A DNA stretch of 64,000 nt from Clavibacter capsici (lineage in GTDB: Bacteria > Actinomycetota > Actinomycetes > Actinomycetales > Microbacteriaceae), in assembly GCF_001280205.1 (NCBI RefSeq), contig NZ_CP012573.1:1178001-1242000 (forward strand), written 5' to 3'. A model generated the notes under the pieces. It ran no database searches. It saw only the letters and a list, made by a program, of their open reading frames with translations, and had not been told where the DNA came from. Below, piece by piece: positions 1-9,228 of this stretch. How positions within the stretch are numbered: position 1 is the first letter of the stretch; each line of letters opens with the position of its first letter. A program made the position numbers and the translations under genes.

Positions 1-235
1 TGCGCTCGGCGATGGCGCGGATGAGGGCGTAGCCGTGCATGGGCTCCTCCGCGAGGAGGGCGAGCACGGCGAGGCGCACGTCGTGCGGACCGTGACCCGG
101 GCGGTGCCCGGACTCGTGGCCCGCCGTGCCGTCGTCGCGCTTCTCGAACCGGGCGCGGAGCGACTCCATCGCCTGCCACACGCCGTCGGCGGCGTCTCCG
201 AATGCGGATCCTGAGGTCGGGTGCGATGCGGCCAT
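1..235 (-). CDS. PadR-family transcriptional regulator, N-terminal fragment
   Basis: Only the first 78 codons are inside the window; the gene continues past the left edge. After a polar, His/Gly-rich head of about 50 residues comes a segment reading LLAEEPMHGYALIRAI, the hallmark start of the PadR winged helix (first helix and turn). PadR proteins are dimeric repressors, often of efflux pumps or stress genes. The ATG at 233-235 is preceded by an AGGAG box at a normal distance, which fixes the start. It lies downstream of lipA on the same strand, with 128 bases between. The family call rests on this one motif and the effector domain is not visible. Confidence 0.75.
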   Translation of the reverse strand, partial: MAASHPTSGSAFGDAADGVWQAMESLRARFEKRDDGTAGHESGHRPGHGPHDVRLAVLALLAEEPMHGYALIRAIAER

Positions 236-363
236 GGCGAGCTCCTAGCTGTGGGACGTGCGCGGTGCCTCCGACGATAGGCCGCGCACCTGGCCGCGGA
301 CCCGACAGCGGCCCCTTCGTCAGCGACCCGACAGGTCCGCGGCGTGGGGAGGGCCGGACGCGG

Positions 364-1356
364 TCAGCCGACCGCCTGCGCGAAGCCGCGCGACGGGTCG
401 GCCAGGTGGTCGAGGCCGGCGGGCAGCGCGCGCCCCTTCGCGGCCATCGACTGCGCCCACAGGCGTCCCGCGCGGTAGGAGGAGCGCACCAGCGGGCCCG
501 CGAGCACGCCGAGGAACCCGATCCCCTCGGCCTCCGCCTTGATCTCCACGAACTCCTCCGGCCGCACCCAGCGCGCCACGGGCAGGTGCCGCGGCGTCGG
601 CCGGAGGTACTGCGTGACCGTGATGATGTCGCAGCCCGCGTCGTGCAGGTCGCGGAGCGCCTCGGACACCTCCTCGCGCGTCTCGCCCATGCCGAGGATG
701 AGGTTCGACTTCGTGATGAGCCCGGCGTCGCGCGCCCGCGTGATCACGTCGAGCGAGCGCTCGTACCGGAACGCCGGGCGGATCCGCTTGAAGATGCGCG
801 GCACCGTCTCGACGTTGTGCGCGAAGACCTCGGGGCGGGAGGAGAACACCTCGGCGAGGAGGTCCGGGTTCCCGGAGAAGTCGGTCGCGAGGATCTCGAC
901 GCCCGTGCCCGGGTTGTCGGCGTGGATCCGCCGCACGGTCTCGGCGTGCAGCCACGCGCCCTCGTCGGGCAGGTCGTCGCGGGCCACACCCGTGACGGTC
1001 GCGTACCGGAGGCCCATCCGCCGCACCGAGTCGGCGACGCGGCGCGGCTCGTCGGTGTCGTAGTCGGCGGGCTTGCCGGTGTCGATCTGGCAGAAGTCGC
1101 ATCTTCGCGTGCACTGGGATCCGCCGATGAGGAAGGTCGCCTCCCGGTCCTCCCAGCACTCGTAGATGTTCGGGCAGGCCGCCTCCTGGCAGACAGTGTG
1201 CAGGTCCTCGGTCTTCACGAGCTGCTGGAGGGCCTGGTACTCCGGCCCCATCCGGGCCCTCGTCTTGATCCACTCGGGCTTCCGCTCGATGGGCGTCTCG
1301 GCGTTCCGCACCTCGAGGCGGAGCATGCGGCGGCCGTCCGGGGCGGCGGCGCTCAT
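364..1356 (-). CDS. lipA: Lipoyl synthase LipA (radical SAM)
   Basis: A 330-residue protein that inserts two sulfurs into octanoyl groups on lipoyl domains (pyruvate and 2-oxoglutarate dehydrogenases, glycine cleavage). Both iron-sulfur sites are complete: the auxiliary cluster Cys56, Cys61, Cys67 and the radical-SAM triad Cys82, Cys86, Cys89 (CTRRCDFC). An RSSY motif near the C-terminus supplies the conserved serine ligand. Length is normal for the family. The ATG overlaps the stop codon of lipB by four bases (ATGA), so the two are probably translationally coupled. Downstream is a PadR gene. Confidence 0.97.
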   Translation of the reverse strand: MSAAAPDGRRMLRLEVRNAETPIERKPEWIKTRARMGPEYQALQQLVKTEDLHTVCQEAACPNIYECWEDREATFLIGGSQCTRRCDFCQIDTGKPADYDTDEPRRVADSVRRMGLRYATVTGVARDDLPDEGAWLHAETVRRIHADNPGTGVEILATDFSGNPDLLAEVFSSRPEVFAHNVETVPRIFKRIRPAFRYERSLDVITRARDAGLITKSNLILGMGETREEVSEALRDLHDAGCDIITVTQYLRPTPRHLPVARWVRPEEFVEIKAEAEGIGFLGVLAGPLVRSSYRAGRLWAQSMAAKGRALPAGLDHLADPSRGFAQAVG

Positions 1357-2054
1357 GCGCGGGCCCCGGCGGCGGAAGGGAGGGGAGCGGTGGCGGGCAT
1401 GGCGGATCCGTTCGGGTCGAGGGCGCGCACGAGGTGCGGGCGGAGGAGGGGGACGACGTCGGCCGGCGTGACGGTGCGGCCGATGACGCGGCTGAGCGTG
1501 GTGACGCCGGCGTCGCGGATGCCGCACGGGACGATCCGGTCGTAGGCGTCGAGGGAGTTGCTGCAGTTGAGGGCGAAGCCGTGCATCGTGACGCGCTCGG
1601 CGACGCGGACGCCGATGGCGGCGACCTTGTCGTCGCGGGGCGCGCCGTCGGGGGCTGCGCCGCGGATCCAGACGCCGGAGCGGCCGTCGACGCGATGGGC
1701 CGCGACGTCGAGGTCCGCGAGGAGGGCGATGAGCGCGTCCTCGAGGCGGCGCACGTGGGCCACGACGTCGAGGGGCTCGGGCAGCCGCACGATGGGGTAG
1801 CCGACCAGCTGGCCCGGCCCGTGCCAGGTGATGCGGCCGCCGCGGTCGACGTCGAGAACCGGCGTGCCGTCGCGCGGCCGGTCCGACGGCTCCGTGCGCC
1901 TCCCCGCGGTGTAGACCTCGGGGTGCTCGAGGAGGATGACGGTGTCCTGCGCCCGGCCCGCGACGACGTCGGCATGCAGGGCACGCTGACGCTCGAGGGC
2001 CTCGATGTACGGCACGGAGTTGGCGCTTAGCCCCGTGACGACGATGTCGACCAC
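1353..2054 (-). CDS. lipB: Octanoyltransferase LipB
   Basis: A 233-residue enzyme transferring the octanoyl group from acyl carrier protein to lipoyl domains, the step before LipA. Visible signatures are [14 protein letters not shown], the lysine in [11 protein letters not shown] and the catalytic cysteine in VPCGIRD. The chosen start is GTG at 2052-2054. There is no Shine-Dalgarno box; a TATGCT hexamer at 2061-2066 ends six bases upstream, the spacing of a -10 box for a leaderless transcript starting at the GTG. The C-terminal 35 residues are Pro/Ala-rich. It is the first gene of the lipB-lipA operon. Confidence 0.96.
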   Translation of the reverse strand: MVDIVVTGLSANSVPYIEALERQRALHADVVAGRAQDTVILLEHPEVYTAGRRTEPSDRPRDGTPVLDVDRGGRITWHGPGQLVGYPIVRLPEPLDVVAHVRRLEDALIALLADLDVAAHRVDGRSGVWIRGAAPDGAPRDDKVAAIGVRVAERVTMHGFALNCSNSLDAYDRIVPCGIRDAGVTTLSRVIGRTVTPADVVPLLRPHLVRALDPNGSAMPATAPLPSAAGARA

Positions 2055-2060
2055 GCGGCC

Positions 2061-2066
2061 AGCATA
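2061..2066 (-). promoter_or_regulatory. Candidate -10 box of leaderless lipB transcript
   Basis: On the minus strand this reads TATGCT and sits six bases before the lipB GTG, so transcription would start at or next to the start codon. No clear -35 was identified. The same arrangement recurs at several genes in this window. Confidence 0.45.
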
Positions 2067-2148
2067 GGCGCACGGTCGGCGGCGGCCGAGGGCGCGCGCG
2101 GGCCCGTCGCGTTGCGGGGGAGGCGCGCGGGGCGGAGGATCGTCCTCG

Positions 2149-3030
2149 ATGACCGACTCCGCCGCACCCGCCGTCCCCGACCGTCCCGTCCGCGCCCCCC
2201 GCGCGCAGCACGTCCTCGAGGTGATACGGACGGAGCACCTCAGCCCGCACCTCGTCCGCGTCCACCTCGGCGGCGCGGGGACGCGCGCGCTGCTCGAGCA
2301 GGCGGTCCCCGAGCGGCTGGCCGCGACCGACGCCTACGTGAAGCTGATGCTGCCGCAGCCCGGCTCCGGCGTCGCGCCGCCGTTCGACCTGCCCGCCCTG
2401 CGTGCCGTCCTGCCGCCCGAGGACCTGCCTGCGGTGCGGACCTACACGCTGCGCCACGCGGATCCGGCCGCGGGCACCGCCGCGATCGACTTCGTGGTGC
2501 ACGGGGACGAGGGGCTCGCCGGCCCCTGGGCGGCGTCCGCGCGGCCGGGTGACGTGATCGCGGCGAGCGGGCCGGGCGGGCTGTTCCGGCCCACCGCGGA
2601 TCCGGCGGTCGTGCGCGTGCTGCTCGGCGACGACTCCGCCGTGCCCGCGATCGCCGCGGCGCTCGCCGCGATGCCCGCCGACGCGGCGGGCGTCGCGCTC
2701 GTCGAGGTGGCCGGCCCCGCCGACGAGCTCCCGCTCGCGCGCCCCGCGGGGGTGGAGCTGCGCTGGATCCACCGCTCGCGCACGCCCGACGCCGTGCCGG
2801 GCGCGCCCCTCGTCGCCGCGGCACGCGCCCTCGCCCGGCCGGACGGCGACGTCGAGGTCTTCGCGCACGGCGAGCGCGGCGCGATGAAGGAGCTGCGCGC
2901 GCTCCTCCAGGACGGCTGGGGCATCGACCGCCGCGCGCTCTCGCTCTCCGCGTACTGGGCCCTCGGCCGCGCGGAGGACCGCTTCCAGGCCGAGAAGCGC
3001 GAGCCGGTGGGGGCGATCTTCGCGGACTGA
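2149..3030 (+). CDS. Siderophore-interacting FAD-binding protein
   Basis: A 293-residue protein of the ViuB/SIP family of NAD(P)H:ferric-siderophore reductases, which release iron from imported siderophores in the cytoplasm. The N-terminal half has the FAD-binding barrel with [10 protein letters not shown] (residues about 100-110) and the second half the SIP Rossmann domain ending in a conserved [11 protein letters not shown] segment that helps define the family. The start ATG follows GGAGG about ten bases upstream. No siderophore transporter or biosynthesis gene lies beside it, so its siderophore is unknown. A single-gene unit on the plus strand, divergent from lipB. Confidence 0.9.
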   Translation: MTDSAAPAVPDRPVRAPRAQHVLEVIRTEHLSPHLVRVHLGGAGTRALLEQAVPERLAATDAYVKLMLPQPGSGVAPPFDLPALRAVLPPEDLPAVRTYTLRHADPAAGTAAIDFVVHGDEGLAGPWAASARPGDVIAASGPGGLFRPTADPAVVRVLLGDDSAVPAIAAALAAMPADAAGVALVEVAGPADELPLARPAGVELRWIHRSRTPDAVPGAPLVAAARALARPDGDVEVFAHGERGAMKELRALLQDGWGIDRRALSLSAYWALGRAEDRFQAEKREPVGAIFAD

Positions 3031-3140
3031 CGGCGCGGTCCGGCGTCGTCCGGCGGGCTCCGCATCCGCCATGCTGTTCCCTGCGCGTGATGCGGCACGA
3101 CCGCCCGCGCGGATCCCGTCCCCCCACCCCGGAGACCGCC

Positions 3141-3803
3141 ATGACCGCTTCCGCGTCCGAGCCCCTGCCCACGCCGACCCCCGTCTCACCCGACGAGCCG
3201 ACCACCGCCGGGATCCCGCACTCGGTCGCGGAGGACGTGCTCGGGATCCTCACCGGCACCTTCGTCGCCTCGTTCGGCCTGTTCCTGCTGCGGGACGCCG
3301 GCGCCGTCACGGGCGGCACCGCCGGGCTCGCGCTGCTCGTGAGCTACACGGGCGTGCTGCCGTTCGGGGTGCTGTTCTTCGTGGTCAACGCGCCGTTCTT
3401 CGCGCTCGCGGTGTGGAAGAAGGGGTGGCGGTTCACGATCCGCACCGCCATCTCGGTCGCGCTCGTGTCGCTGTTCTCGACGCTCCACCCGGCGATGGTG
3501 ACGAACCTCGACCTGCAGCCCGTCTACGGCGTGCTCGCGGGGAACCTGCTCGTGGGGATCGGGCTGCTCGTGGTCTTCCGGCACGGATCCAGCCTCGGCG
3601 GCTTCAACATCGTCGCGCTCATCGTGCAGGAGCGGTTCGGGTTCCGGGCCGGGTACGCGCAGATGATCCTCGACGTGATCGTGATCCTGCTCGGCCTCAC
3701 GGTCGTCTCGGTCGTGGGCGTGGTGTGGTCGGCGCTCGGCGCGGTGCTGCTGAACCTGGTGCTCGCGCTCAACCACCGGCCCGGGCGCTACACCGGGATC
3801 TGA
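3141..3803 (+). CDS. YitT-family membrane protein
   Basis: A 220-residue integral membrane protein with five or six hydrophobic segments between residues about 30 and 210. The layout matches the membrane part of YitT-family proteins, whose function is not established. It lacks the soluble C-terminal DUF2179 domain carried by longer YitT proteins. I chose the ATG at 3141 because GGAG lies six bases upstream; an upstream ATG at 3087 in the same frame has no such support and would add a polar extension. It converges with the DUF3817 gene, with ten bases between. Confidence 0.82.
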   Translation: MTASASEPLPTPTPVSPDEPTTAGIPHSVAEDVLGILTGTFVASFGLFLLRDAGAVTGGTAGLALLVSYTGVLPFGVLFFVVNAPFFALAVWKKGWRFTIRTAISVALVSLFSTLHPAMVTNLDLQPVYGVLAGNLLVGIGLLVVFRHGSSLGGFNIVALIVQERFGFRAGYAQMILDVIVILLGLTVVSVVGVVWSALGAVLLNLVLALNHRPGRYTGI

Positions 3804-3813
3804 TCCGCGGCGG

Positions 3814-4320
3814 TCAGCCCCGCGAGGCGCCGCCGCCCGACTCCGCCTCGGTCGCGCGCGACGCATCCGCCGCGAGGCAGGCCGGCTGCCGCAGGTACCC
3901 GCGGCTCCGCAGCCCCACCTCGAGCGGCAGCGTCGCGAGCGGCGGGATCGCGGCGACGCCGGCGAGGAGCGCCGGCTTCCAGCCCCAGCGGAGGCGGATC
4001 GCGGCGACGGCCGTGACGATCACGTAGAGCACGAACGCGGCGCCGTGCAGCCGGCCGAAGACGTAGACGCCGAGCTCGGTCGTCTCGGTCACGTACTTGA
4101 GGAACATGCCGACGAGGAGGCCGGTCCACGTGACCGCCTCGACGATCGCGACCACGGCGAAGAGGCGCCCGAGCCGCGACGGGCGCTCGGAGCGGTCGCG
4201 CGTGCCGCGGACGAGCGCCGCGAAGCCGGTGGCGGGGGCGGAGGCGGCGGCCCGCGACCCCGCGGGATCCGCTCCGGGCTCGGGGTGCGGGGCGGCGGCG
4301 GGGTGCGGGGCGTTCGTCAT
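3814..4320 (-). CDS. DUF3817 membrane protein
   Basis: A 168-residue protein. Residues about 1-55 are a Pro/Ala/Glu-rich cytoplasmic leader, followed by three hydrophobic helices with the pattern typical of DUF3817 (VVAIVEAVTWTGLLVGMFLKY, then GRLHGAAFVLYV and an LRWGWKPALLAG segment). The family has no known biochemical role and is common in Actinobacteria. The ATG at 4318-4320 has GGAAGG upstream. The end is Ser/Gly-rich and disordered. Confidence 0.82.
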   Translation of the reverse strand: MTNAPHPAAAPHPEPGADPAGSRAAASAPATGFAALVRGTRDRSERPSRLGRLFAVVAIVEAVTWTGLLVGMFLKYVTETTELGVYVFGRLHGAAFVLYVIVTAVAAIRLRWGWKPALLAGVAAIPPLATLPLEVGLRSRGYLRQPACLAADASRATEAESGGGASRG

Positions 4321-4606
4321 GGGGCCTTCCGGGGCGGGGGGATCACGCGGGATCCGACGGGCGGGGCAGGTCGCGCCCAGGGTACGGGGCCGGGTCGGGC
4401 AGGAGCTGGGCGCTGGTCGCCGGGCGCTGGTCGCCCGCCGGACGCGGCAGCGGAGCGCTCCGCCGACCGCGTGGACGGCGGGTGTGCATGTCCTGGGAGT
4501 CGCGCGAGGACGGGGCCGTGACCGGACACGTGTCATGCACCACATTGCGCGTATGGCAGCATTTCCACATGAGGTGAATCTCACCTCGACGATCTGGGGG
4601 GATCAA
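4321..4606. other. Divergent intergenic region with 14-bp tandem repeat
   Basis: About 286 bases between the divergent DUF3817 gene and the SGNH-repeat gene. The only structure I see is an exact tandem duplication of GGGCGCTGGTCGCC at 4408-4421 and 4422-4435. In the SGNH frame two earlier ATGs (4534, 4553) are possible alternative starts. No convincing promoter was recognised. Confidence 0.4.
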
Positions 4607-7600
4607 TTGGGGGAGCACCACTCTGCCGTCCGCCGTGCCTCGACACGGGGGACGCGCACCGCATCCGCACGCGCACGGCTCATCGCCGGCATCACCGGGG
4701 TCAGCCTCGGGGTGACGCTGCTCGTCGCGGTCGAGCCGACCGCGGCTCCGGCCGAGGCGGCATCGCCGTCCGTCACGGCCGCGTCGTCGGCGCGCGTCGT
4801 CGCGCCGACCACGAGCGTCGCGCCGCCGGCCACGTCCGACGGGCGTCCGACGGCCTCGTCGATGATGCGCCTGCTGCGGGTCGCCGCCGCAGGCGCGCCG
4901 TTCACGTCGACGCCCGCGCCGGTCATCACGGGCAAGGCCGTCATCGGGCAGCGCCTGCTGGCGACGACCGCGCGCTGGACCCCGGCCGCGACGACCAGCA
5001 GGTACGCGTGGCTGGTCGACGGCGTCCCCGTCAGCGGCCAGACCTCGACCGCGTACACCGTGCGCGCCGCCGACGCGGGATCCGTCATCACGGTCGCCGT
5101 CACGGGCAGCCGCTCCGGATACGACGCCAGCACGCAGACGAGCGCCCCGACCGCCGCCGTGCCCACGCCCGTGGTCGCCGACTTCAGCGCGGCCCCGACG
5201 CCGACCATCGCCGGATCCGCGCAGGTGGGCTTCACGCTCAGCGCCCGCGCCGGCACCTGGACCCCGTGGCCGACCTTCTCCTACGCCTGGACCCGCGACG
5301 GCGTGCTCATCGCCGGGCAGACCGGGGCGACCTACCGGGTGACGGAGGCCGACCGCGGTGCGGCGATCGCCGTGCGGATCACCGGCACGAGGACCGGGTA
5401 CGCGACCACCACCGTGACGAGCGCCGGCATGGCGGTGCCCGGCGCGACGCCGACGCCCACGGTCGCGCCCACGCAGGCGCCGGCGCCCGCGCCCACGACC
5501 GCGCCTCAGCCGACGCCGACGGCGGCGCCGAACCCGGAGCCCACGGCGGCCCCGGAGCCCACGCCGGCCCCGGACCCCACGGCGGCCCCGAGCCCACCTC
5601 GGCCCCGACGCCCGCGCCCACGACGCCCGCCGCCGTGCCGTTCGCCGCCGCCGCGACGCCCACGATCGCCGGCACCGCGCGGGTCGGCTTCACGCTGTCC
5701 GCGCGCGCCGGGGTCTGGACGCCCTGGCCCACGTTCTCCTACGCCTGGCTGCGTGACGGCGTCGTGATCACGGGCCAGACCGGCGCGACCTACCGCGTGC
5801 AGGCCGAGGACGCGGGATCCCGCATCGGCGTCGCCGTGACGGGCACCAGGACCGGCTATGCGACGCAGACGAACGCGAGCGCGGAGCTCCAGGTCCCCGC
5901 GGCGAGCACGCCGACGCCGACGCCGACCGCGCCCGCGCCGACGCCGACCCCGACGCCCACCGCGCCCGCTCCCACCCCGGAGCCGACGACGCCGCCCGAG
6001 GACGCGCCCTACGCGGTCGCCTCCACCCCGACCATCGCCGGCACCGCCCGCGTCGGCTTCACGCTGTCGGCGCGCGCCGGCGTGTGGACGCCGTGGCCGG
6101 CCTTCTCCTACGCGTGGACCCGCGACGGCGTGCCGATCCCCGGCCAGACGTCCGTGACGTACCGCGTGCAGGAGGGCGACCAGGGATCCACCATCGCCGT
6201 GATCGTCACCGGCACGAAGGCCGGCTACGTCACGCAGTCGATCCCGAGCCAGGGCCTCCTCGTGCCGCTGCCCGAGGCCGAGCCCGAGCCGCCGGCGCCC
6301 ACGCCCGACCCCGAGCCCGTCCCGGACGTGGCCTTCGAGGCCGTCGGCTCGCCGACCATCACGGGCCTCGGCCGCGTCGACTTCACGCTGAACGCGCGCT
6401 CCGGCACGTGGACCCCGTGGCCGTCCTTCTCCTACGCGTGGCTGCGCGACGGCGTCGTGATCCCCGACCAGACCGGCCCCAGCTACCGGGTCGTCGCGGG
6501 CGACGTCGGCACGAGCATCTCGGTCGCCGTCACCGGCACGCGGACCGGCTACGTCACGCAGACCGCCACGAGCCCGGCGATCCCGGTCGTCGAGACGCCC
6601 GTGACCCCGCCGCCGCCCGCGCCCGCCGTGCCGTTCGAGGCGACGACCGCGCCCGAGATCCAGGGCACGCCCGTCGCGGGGACCGCGCTCCGGGCGGTCA
6701 CGCCCGCCTGGACGCCCGAGGCCACGGCCTACTCGTACGCCTGGGCCCGCGACGGCGTGACCGTGCTCGGCGCGACCGAGGCGACCTACGTCGTGGGTCG
6801 CGCGGACGCCGGATCGCGGATCACCGTGACCGTCACCGGATCCCGCTCGGGCTACCAGGACGCGAGCCGCACCAGCGAGCAGACCGCGCAGGTGGTCGAC
6901 GCCCTCGACGTGCCGCCCGCGGTGCCCGCGCCGTCGCCCGGCGACGAGCCGTTCGCGGACGCCCCGAGCCCGGTCATCACGGGTGACGCGTCCGTCGGAT
7001 CCACCCTCACGGCCGAGACGGCCGCGTGGACGCCCGTCGCGACCACGCTCTCCTACGTCTGGAAGCGCAACGGCGTCGTCGTCCCCGGCCGCACGGCCTC
7101 GACCTACGTGCCGGCGCCGCGCGACGCCGGATCGCAGCTCACCGTGACCGTCACCGGGCTCGCGGACGGCTCCGCGCCGACGTCCCGCACCTCCGCGGCG
7201 CGCGCCATCGCCTCGACGGGGGAGGGCTACGACGTCGTCGTGATCCTCGGCCAGTCGAACGCGCAGGGCGTCGGCACGGGCTGGGACCCGTCGATCGACG
7301 TGAGCGTGCCGGGCCTCGACCAGCTCGCCGGCAGCGGCGCCAAGGCGGGGCAGATCGTGCCCGCCAAGGACTCGCTCAGCCACGTGACCACGTGGACGAC
7401 CTCCGGCGGCGTCCAGGCCGTCGGCCCCGGCATGGAGCTCGGCCGCCACATGCTCGCCGACGCGCGCCCCGGTCGGAAGGTGCTGCTCGTGCCCGCCGCC
7501 ATGGCATCCACCTCGATGACGGGAGACGGCGCCTACTCCTGGAACCCGTCGGACACCCGCTCGCGCACGAACCTGTTCACCCGGGCGCTCGGGCAGATCG

Positions 7601-7992
7601 ACCGGGCGCTCGCGCAGGATCCCGACAACCGCCTCGTCGCGGTCGTCTGGGCGCAGGGCGAGTCGGACGCCACGCGCACGGACGCGCAGGGGTACCAGAC
7701 CATGCTGCTCGACCTCGTCGACCGGCTGGACGCGCGCTACGGCACGGTGCCGTTCCTCATCGGCGGCATGGTGCCGGAGTGGCTGAACGTCTCGTCGATG
7801 CGACAGGCGATCGACACCGCGCAGCAGGGCATGCCCGCGCTGCGGCCGAACGTGTCCTACATCCCGGGCGCCGCCGGCAGCAACCGCGCGGAGGACCTCA
7901 TCCACTACACGGCGGCCGGCGCCCGGCTGATGGGCGACCGGTACTTCGCCGCCTACCAGCGGGCGACCGGGGCCGTGCAGCTGCCGGGGTAG
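4607..7992 (+). pseudogene. Secreted seven-repeat protein with C-terminal SGNH/sialate-O-acetylesterase domain, frameshifted
   Basis: A large exported protein split by one frameshift. The N-terminal part starts at TTG 4607 (GGGGGG upstream; ATG 4553 is an alternative) and has a signal segment (LIAGITGVSLGVTLLVA). Seven Ig-like repeats of about 70-90 residues follow, beginning near 4912, 5200, 5655, 6020, 6345, 6650 and 6970; several share the core W-T-P-W-P-x-F-S-Y-A-W-x-R-D-G. They are joined by Pro/Thr/Ala linkers. The last 250 residues form an SGNH hydrolase of the sialate-O-acetylesterase type: GQSN nucleophile near 7248, QGESD near 7654 and a D-L-I-H dyad near 7895. At about 5590 the linker reads CCCCGAGCCC where neighbouring copies read CCCCGGAGCCC; the lost G moves the reading frame and the first frame stops at 5767. 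It may be a sequencing error or a real inactivation. Confidence 0.8.
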
Positions 7993-8090
7993 CGGCGTCG
8001 CCGCGGGCGGCCGGGACGATCCGGCCGTCGGATGCGAGGATCGTCCCGACGCGCCGATCCTCGGCCGCCCACCCGACCCCAGGAGGACCC

Positions 8091-8528
8091 ATGCCCGACC
8101 GCGCCCCGCACGTCGTCTTCGTCTGCGCCCGCAACGGCGGGAAGTCCCAGCTCGCCGCCGCCCTCATGCGGCACGACGCGGGGGACGCGGTCTCGGTCGC
8201 GTCGGCGGGCACGGACCCCGGCTCGTCGCTCAACGCGCTCGCGGTGGAGTCGCTCGCCGAGCTCGGGATCGACGTGGGCGGCGAGCGCCCGAAGCCGCTC
8301 ACCGACGACATGGTGCGCGCGGCCGACCTCGTGGTGGTCCTCGGCGCCGAGGCGCACGTGGACGGCGACCAGGGGGTGGCGGTCGAGACGTGGATCACCG
8401 ACGAGCCGTCCGAGCGCGGCATCGACGGCATGGAGCGGATGCGGCTCGTGCGCGACGACATCCGCGCGCGCGTCGACGAGCTGCGCGGTCGGCTCGGCGG
8501 CACCGGGGGAGCGTCGGCCGCGGGCTAG
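8091..8528 (+). CDS. arsC: Arsenate-mycothiol transferase / LMW-phosphatase-fold arsenate reductase
   Basis: A 145-residue protein with the low-molecular-weight phosphatase fold. The N-terminal loop is VCARNGGKSQ: nucleophile Cys12 and, at the usual phosphatase arginine position, Lys18. The GGKSQ loop, the VVVLGAEAHVD segment and a C-terminal GMERMRLVRDDI helix resemble, as I recall it, the corynebacterial arsenate-mycothiol transferase family, which couples arsenate to mycothiol for reduction by a mycoredoxin. AGGAGG ends a few bases before ATG 8091, a strong ribosome site. No arsR, arsB or acr3 is adjacent. Its stop overlaps tail-to-tail with the TetR gene. Confidence 0.88.
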   Translation: MPDRAPHVVFVCARNGGKSQLAAALMRHDAGDAVSVASAGTDPGSSLNALAVESLAELGIDVGGERPKPLTDDMVRAADLVVVLGAEAHVDGDQGVAVETWITDEPSERGIDGMERMRLVRDDIRARVDELRGRLGGTGGASAAG

Positions 8529-9151
8529 GCGTCCACGCGGGCCAGGCGGTCCGCGCGGCGCGCGACCAGCGCGTCCACGTGCCGCTCGAGCACGCCCAGC
8601 GCGCGGGCGCTGCGGGCGGGATCCGGATCCTCCACGAGCAGCTGCAGGGCGAGCCCCGCGAGCAGCGCCTGGAGGTGGTCGGCCTCCGCCTCGGGATCCG
8701 CGTCGGGTCGCAGCAGGCCCGCCAGGCGCAGCTGCGCGAGCTGCTCGAGGCACGTCTCGCGCGCGGCGGCGTGCGCGGCGGCGCGCACCTCCCGGAGCCG
8801 GGGGTGCGACGCCGCGTCCGCCAGGAGCGCCGCCGTGACCTCGGCCTCGGCCCGTCGCGCGTCGTCGAGGGGGAGGTGCTCGGCGAGGATGCGGACCGCG
8901 CGACGCCGGGCGTCCGGATCCTGGCGCCTGCTCCGGATGCGGCCGGCGATGCGCGTCGCGACGAGCGCCGTCGCGTGGGCGACCAGGTCGATCCGGCTGG
9001 GGAAGCTGTGCCGCAGCGAGCCGGTGCTGAGGCCGGCCTCGGCGGCGACCGTGCGGACCGAGACGCCGCTCGCGCCGTCGCGGCGGATGACCCGCCACAC
9101 CGCCTCGGCGAGCTCGTCCTCGCGGCGGGCGTGGTCGATCAGGCGGGGCAT
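8525..9151 (-). CDS. TetR/AcrR-family transcriptional regulator
   Basis: A 208-residue regulator. The N-terminal helix-turn-helix (residues about 12-50) is clear, with GVSVRTVAAEAGLSTGSLRHSFPSR matching the TetR DNA-recognition helix; the rest is an all-helical Leu/Ala-rich ligand-binding domain resembling the BetI-like C-terminal class. It is divergent from the carboxylesterase gene with 77 bases between, the usual arrangement for a repressor of its neighbour, so the esterase is the likely target. A TACCGT hexamer at 9158-9163 ends six bases upstream of the ATG, suggesting a leaderless transcript. Confidence 0.9.
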   Translation of the reverse strand: MPRLIDHARREDELAEAVWRVIRRDGASGVSVRTVAAEAGLSTGSLRHSFPSRIDLVAHATALVATRIAGRIRSRRQDPDARRRAVRILAEHLPLDDARRAEAEVTAALLADAASHPRLREVRAAAHAAARETCLEQLAQLRLAGLLRPDADPEAEADHLQALLAGLALQLLVEDPDPARSARALGVLERHVDALVARRADRLARVDA

Positions 9152-9157
9152 GGCGTC

Positions 9158-9221
9158 ACGGTAGCACCGGGATCCGGCGTCCCCGCGGGGGTCCCGGCGA
9201 ACGCCCGCGGAACGGTAGCGT
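9158..9221. promoter_or_regulatory. Divergent leaderless promoters of TetR and carboxylesterase genes
   Basis: Two -10-like hexamers face away from each other: TACCGT on the minus strand (9158-9163, six bases from the TetR ATG) and TAGCGT on the plus strand (9216-9221, seven bases from the esterase ATG). Both overlap a GGTAGC direct repeat. The 50 bases between would hold any TetR operator, but I see no clean palindrome. Confidence 0.4.
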
Positions 9222-9228
9222 CGATCGG

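Noticed and set aside
5905-5990. Short tandem repeats (ACGCCG units) as a CRISPR or satellite
   Set aside because: They encode the Thr-Pro/Ala-Pro linker of the SGNH protein and keep its reading frame.
5506-7905. 799-codon minus-strand open frame under the SGNH-repeat protein
   Set aside because: Its repeats mirror the Ig-like repeats of the plus strand, and it lacks start signals or a fold.
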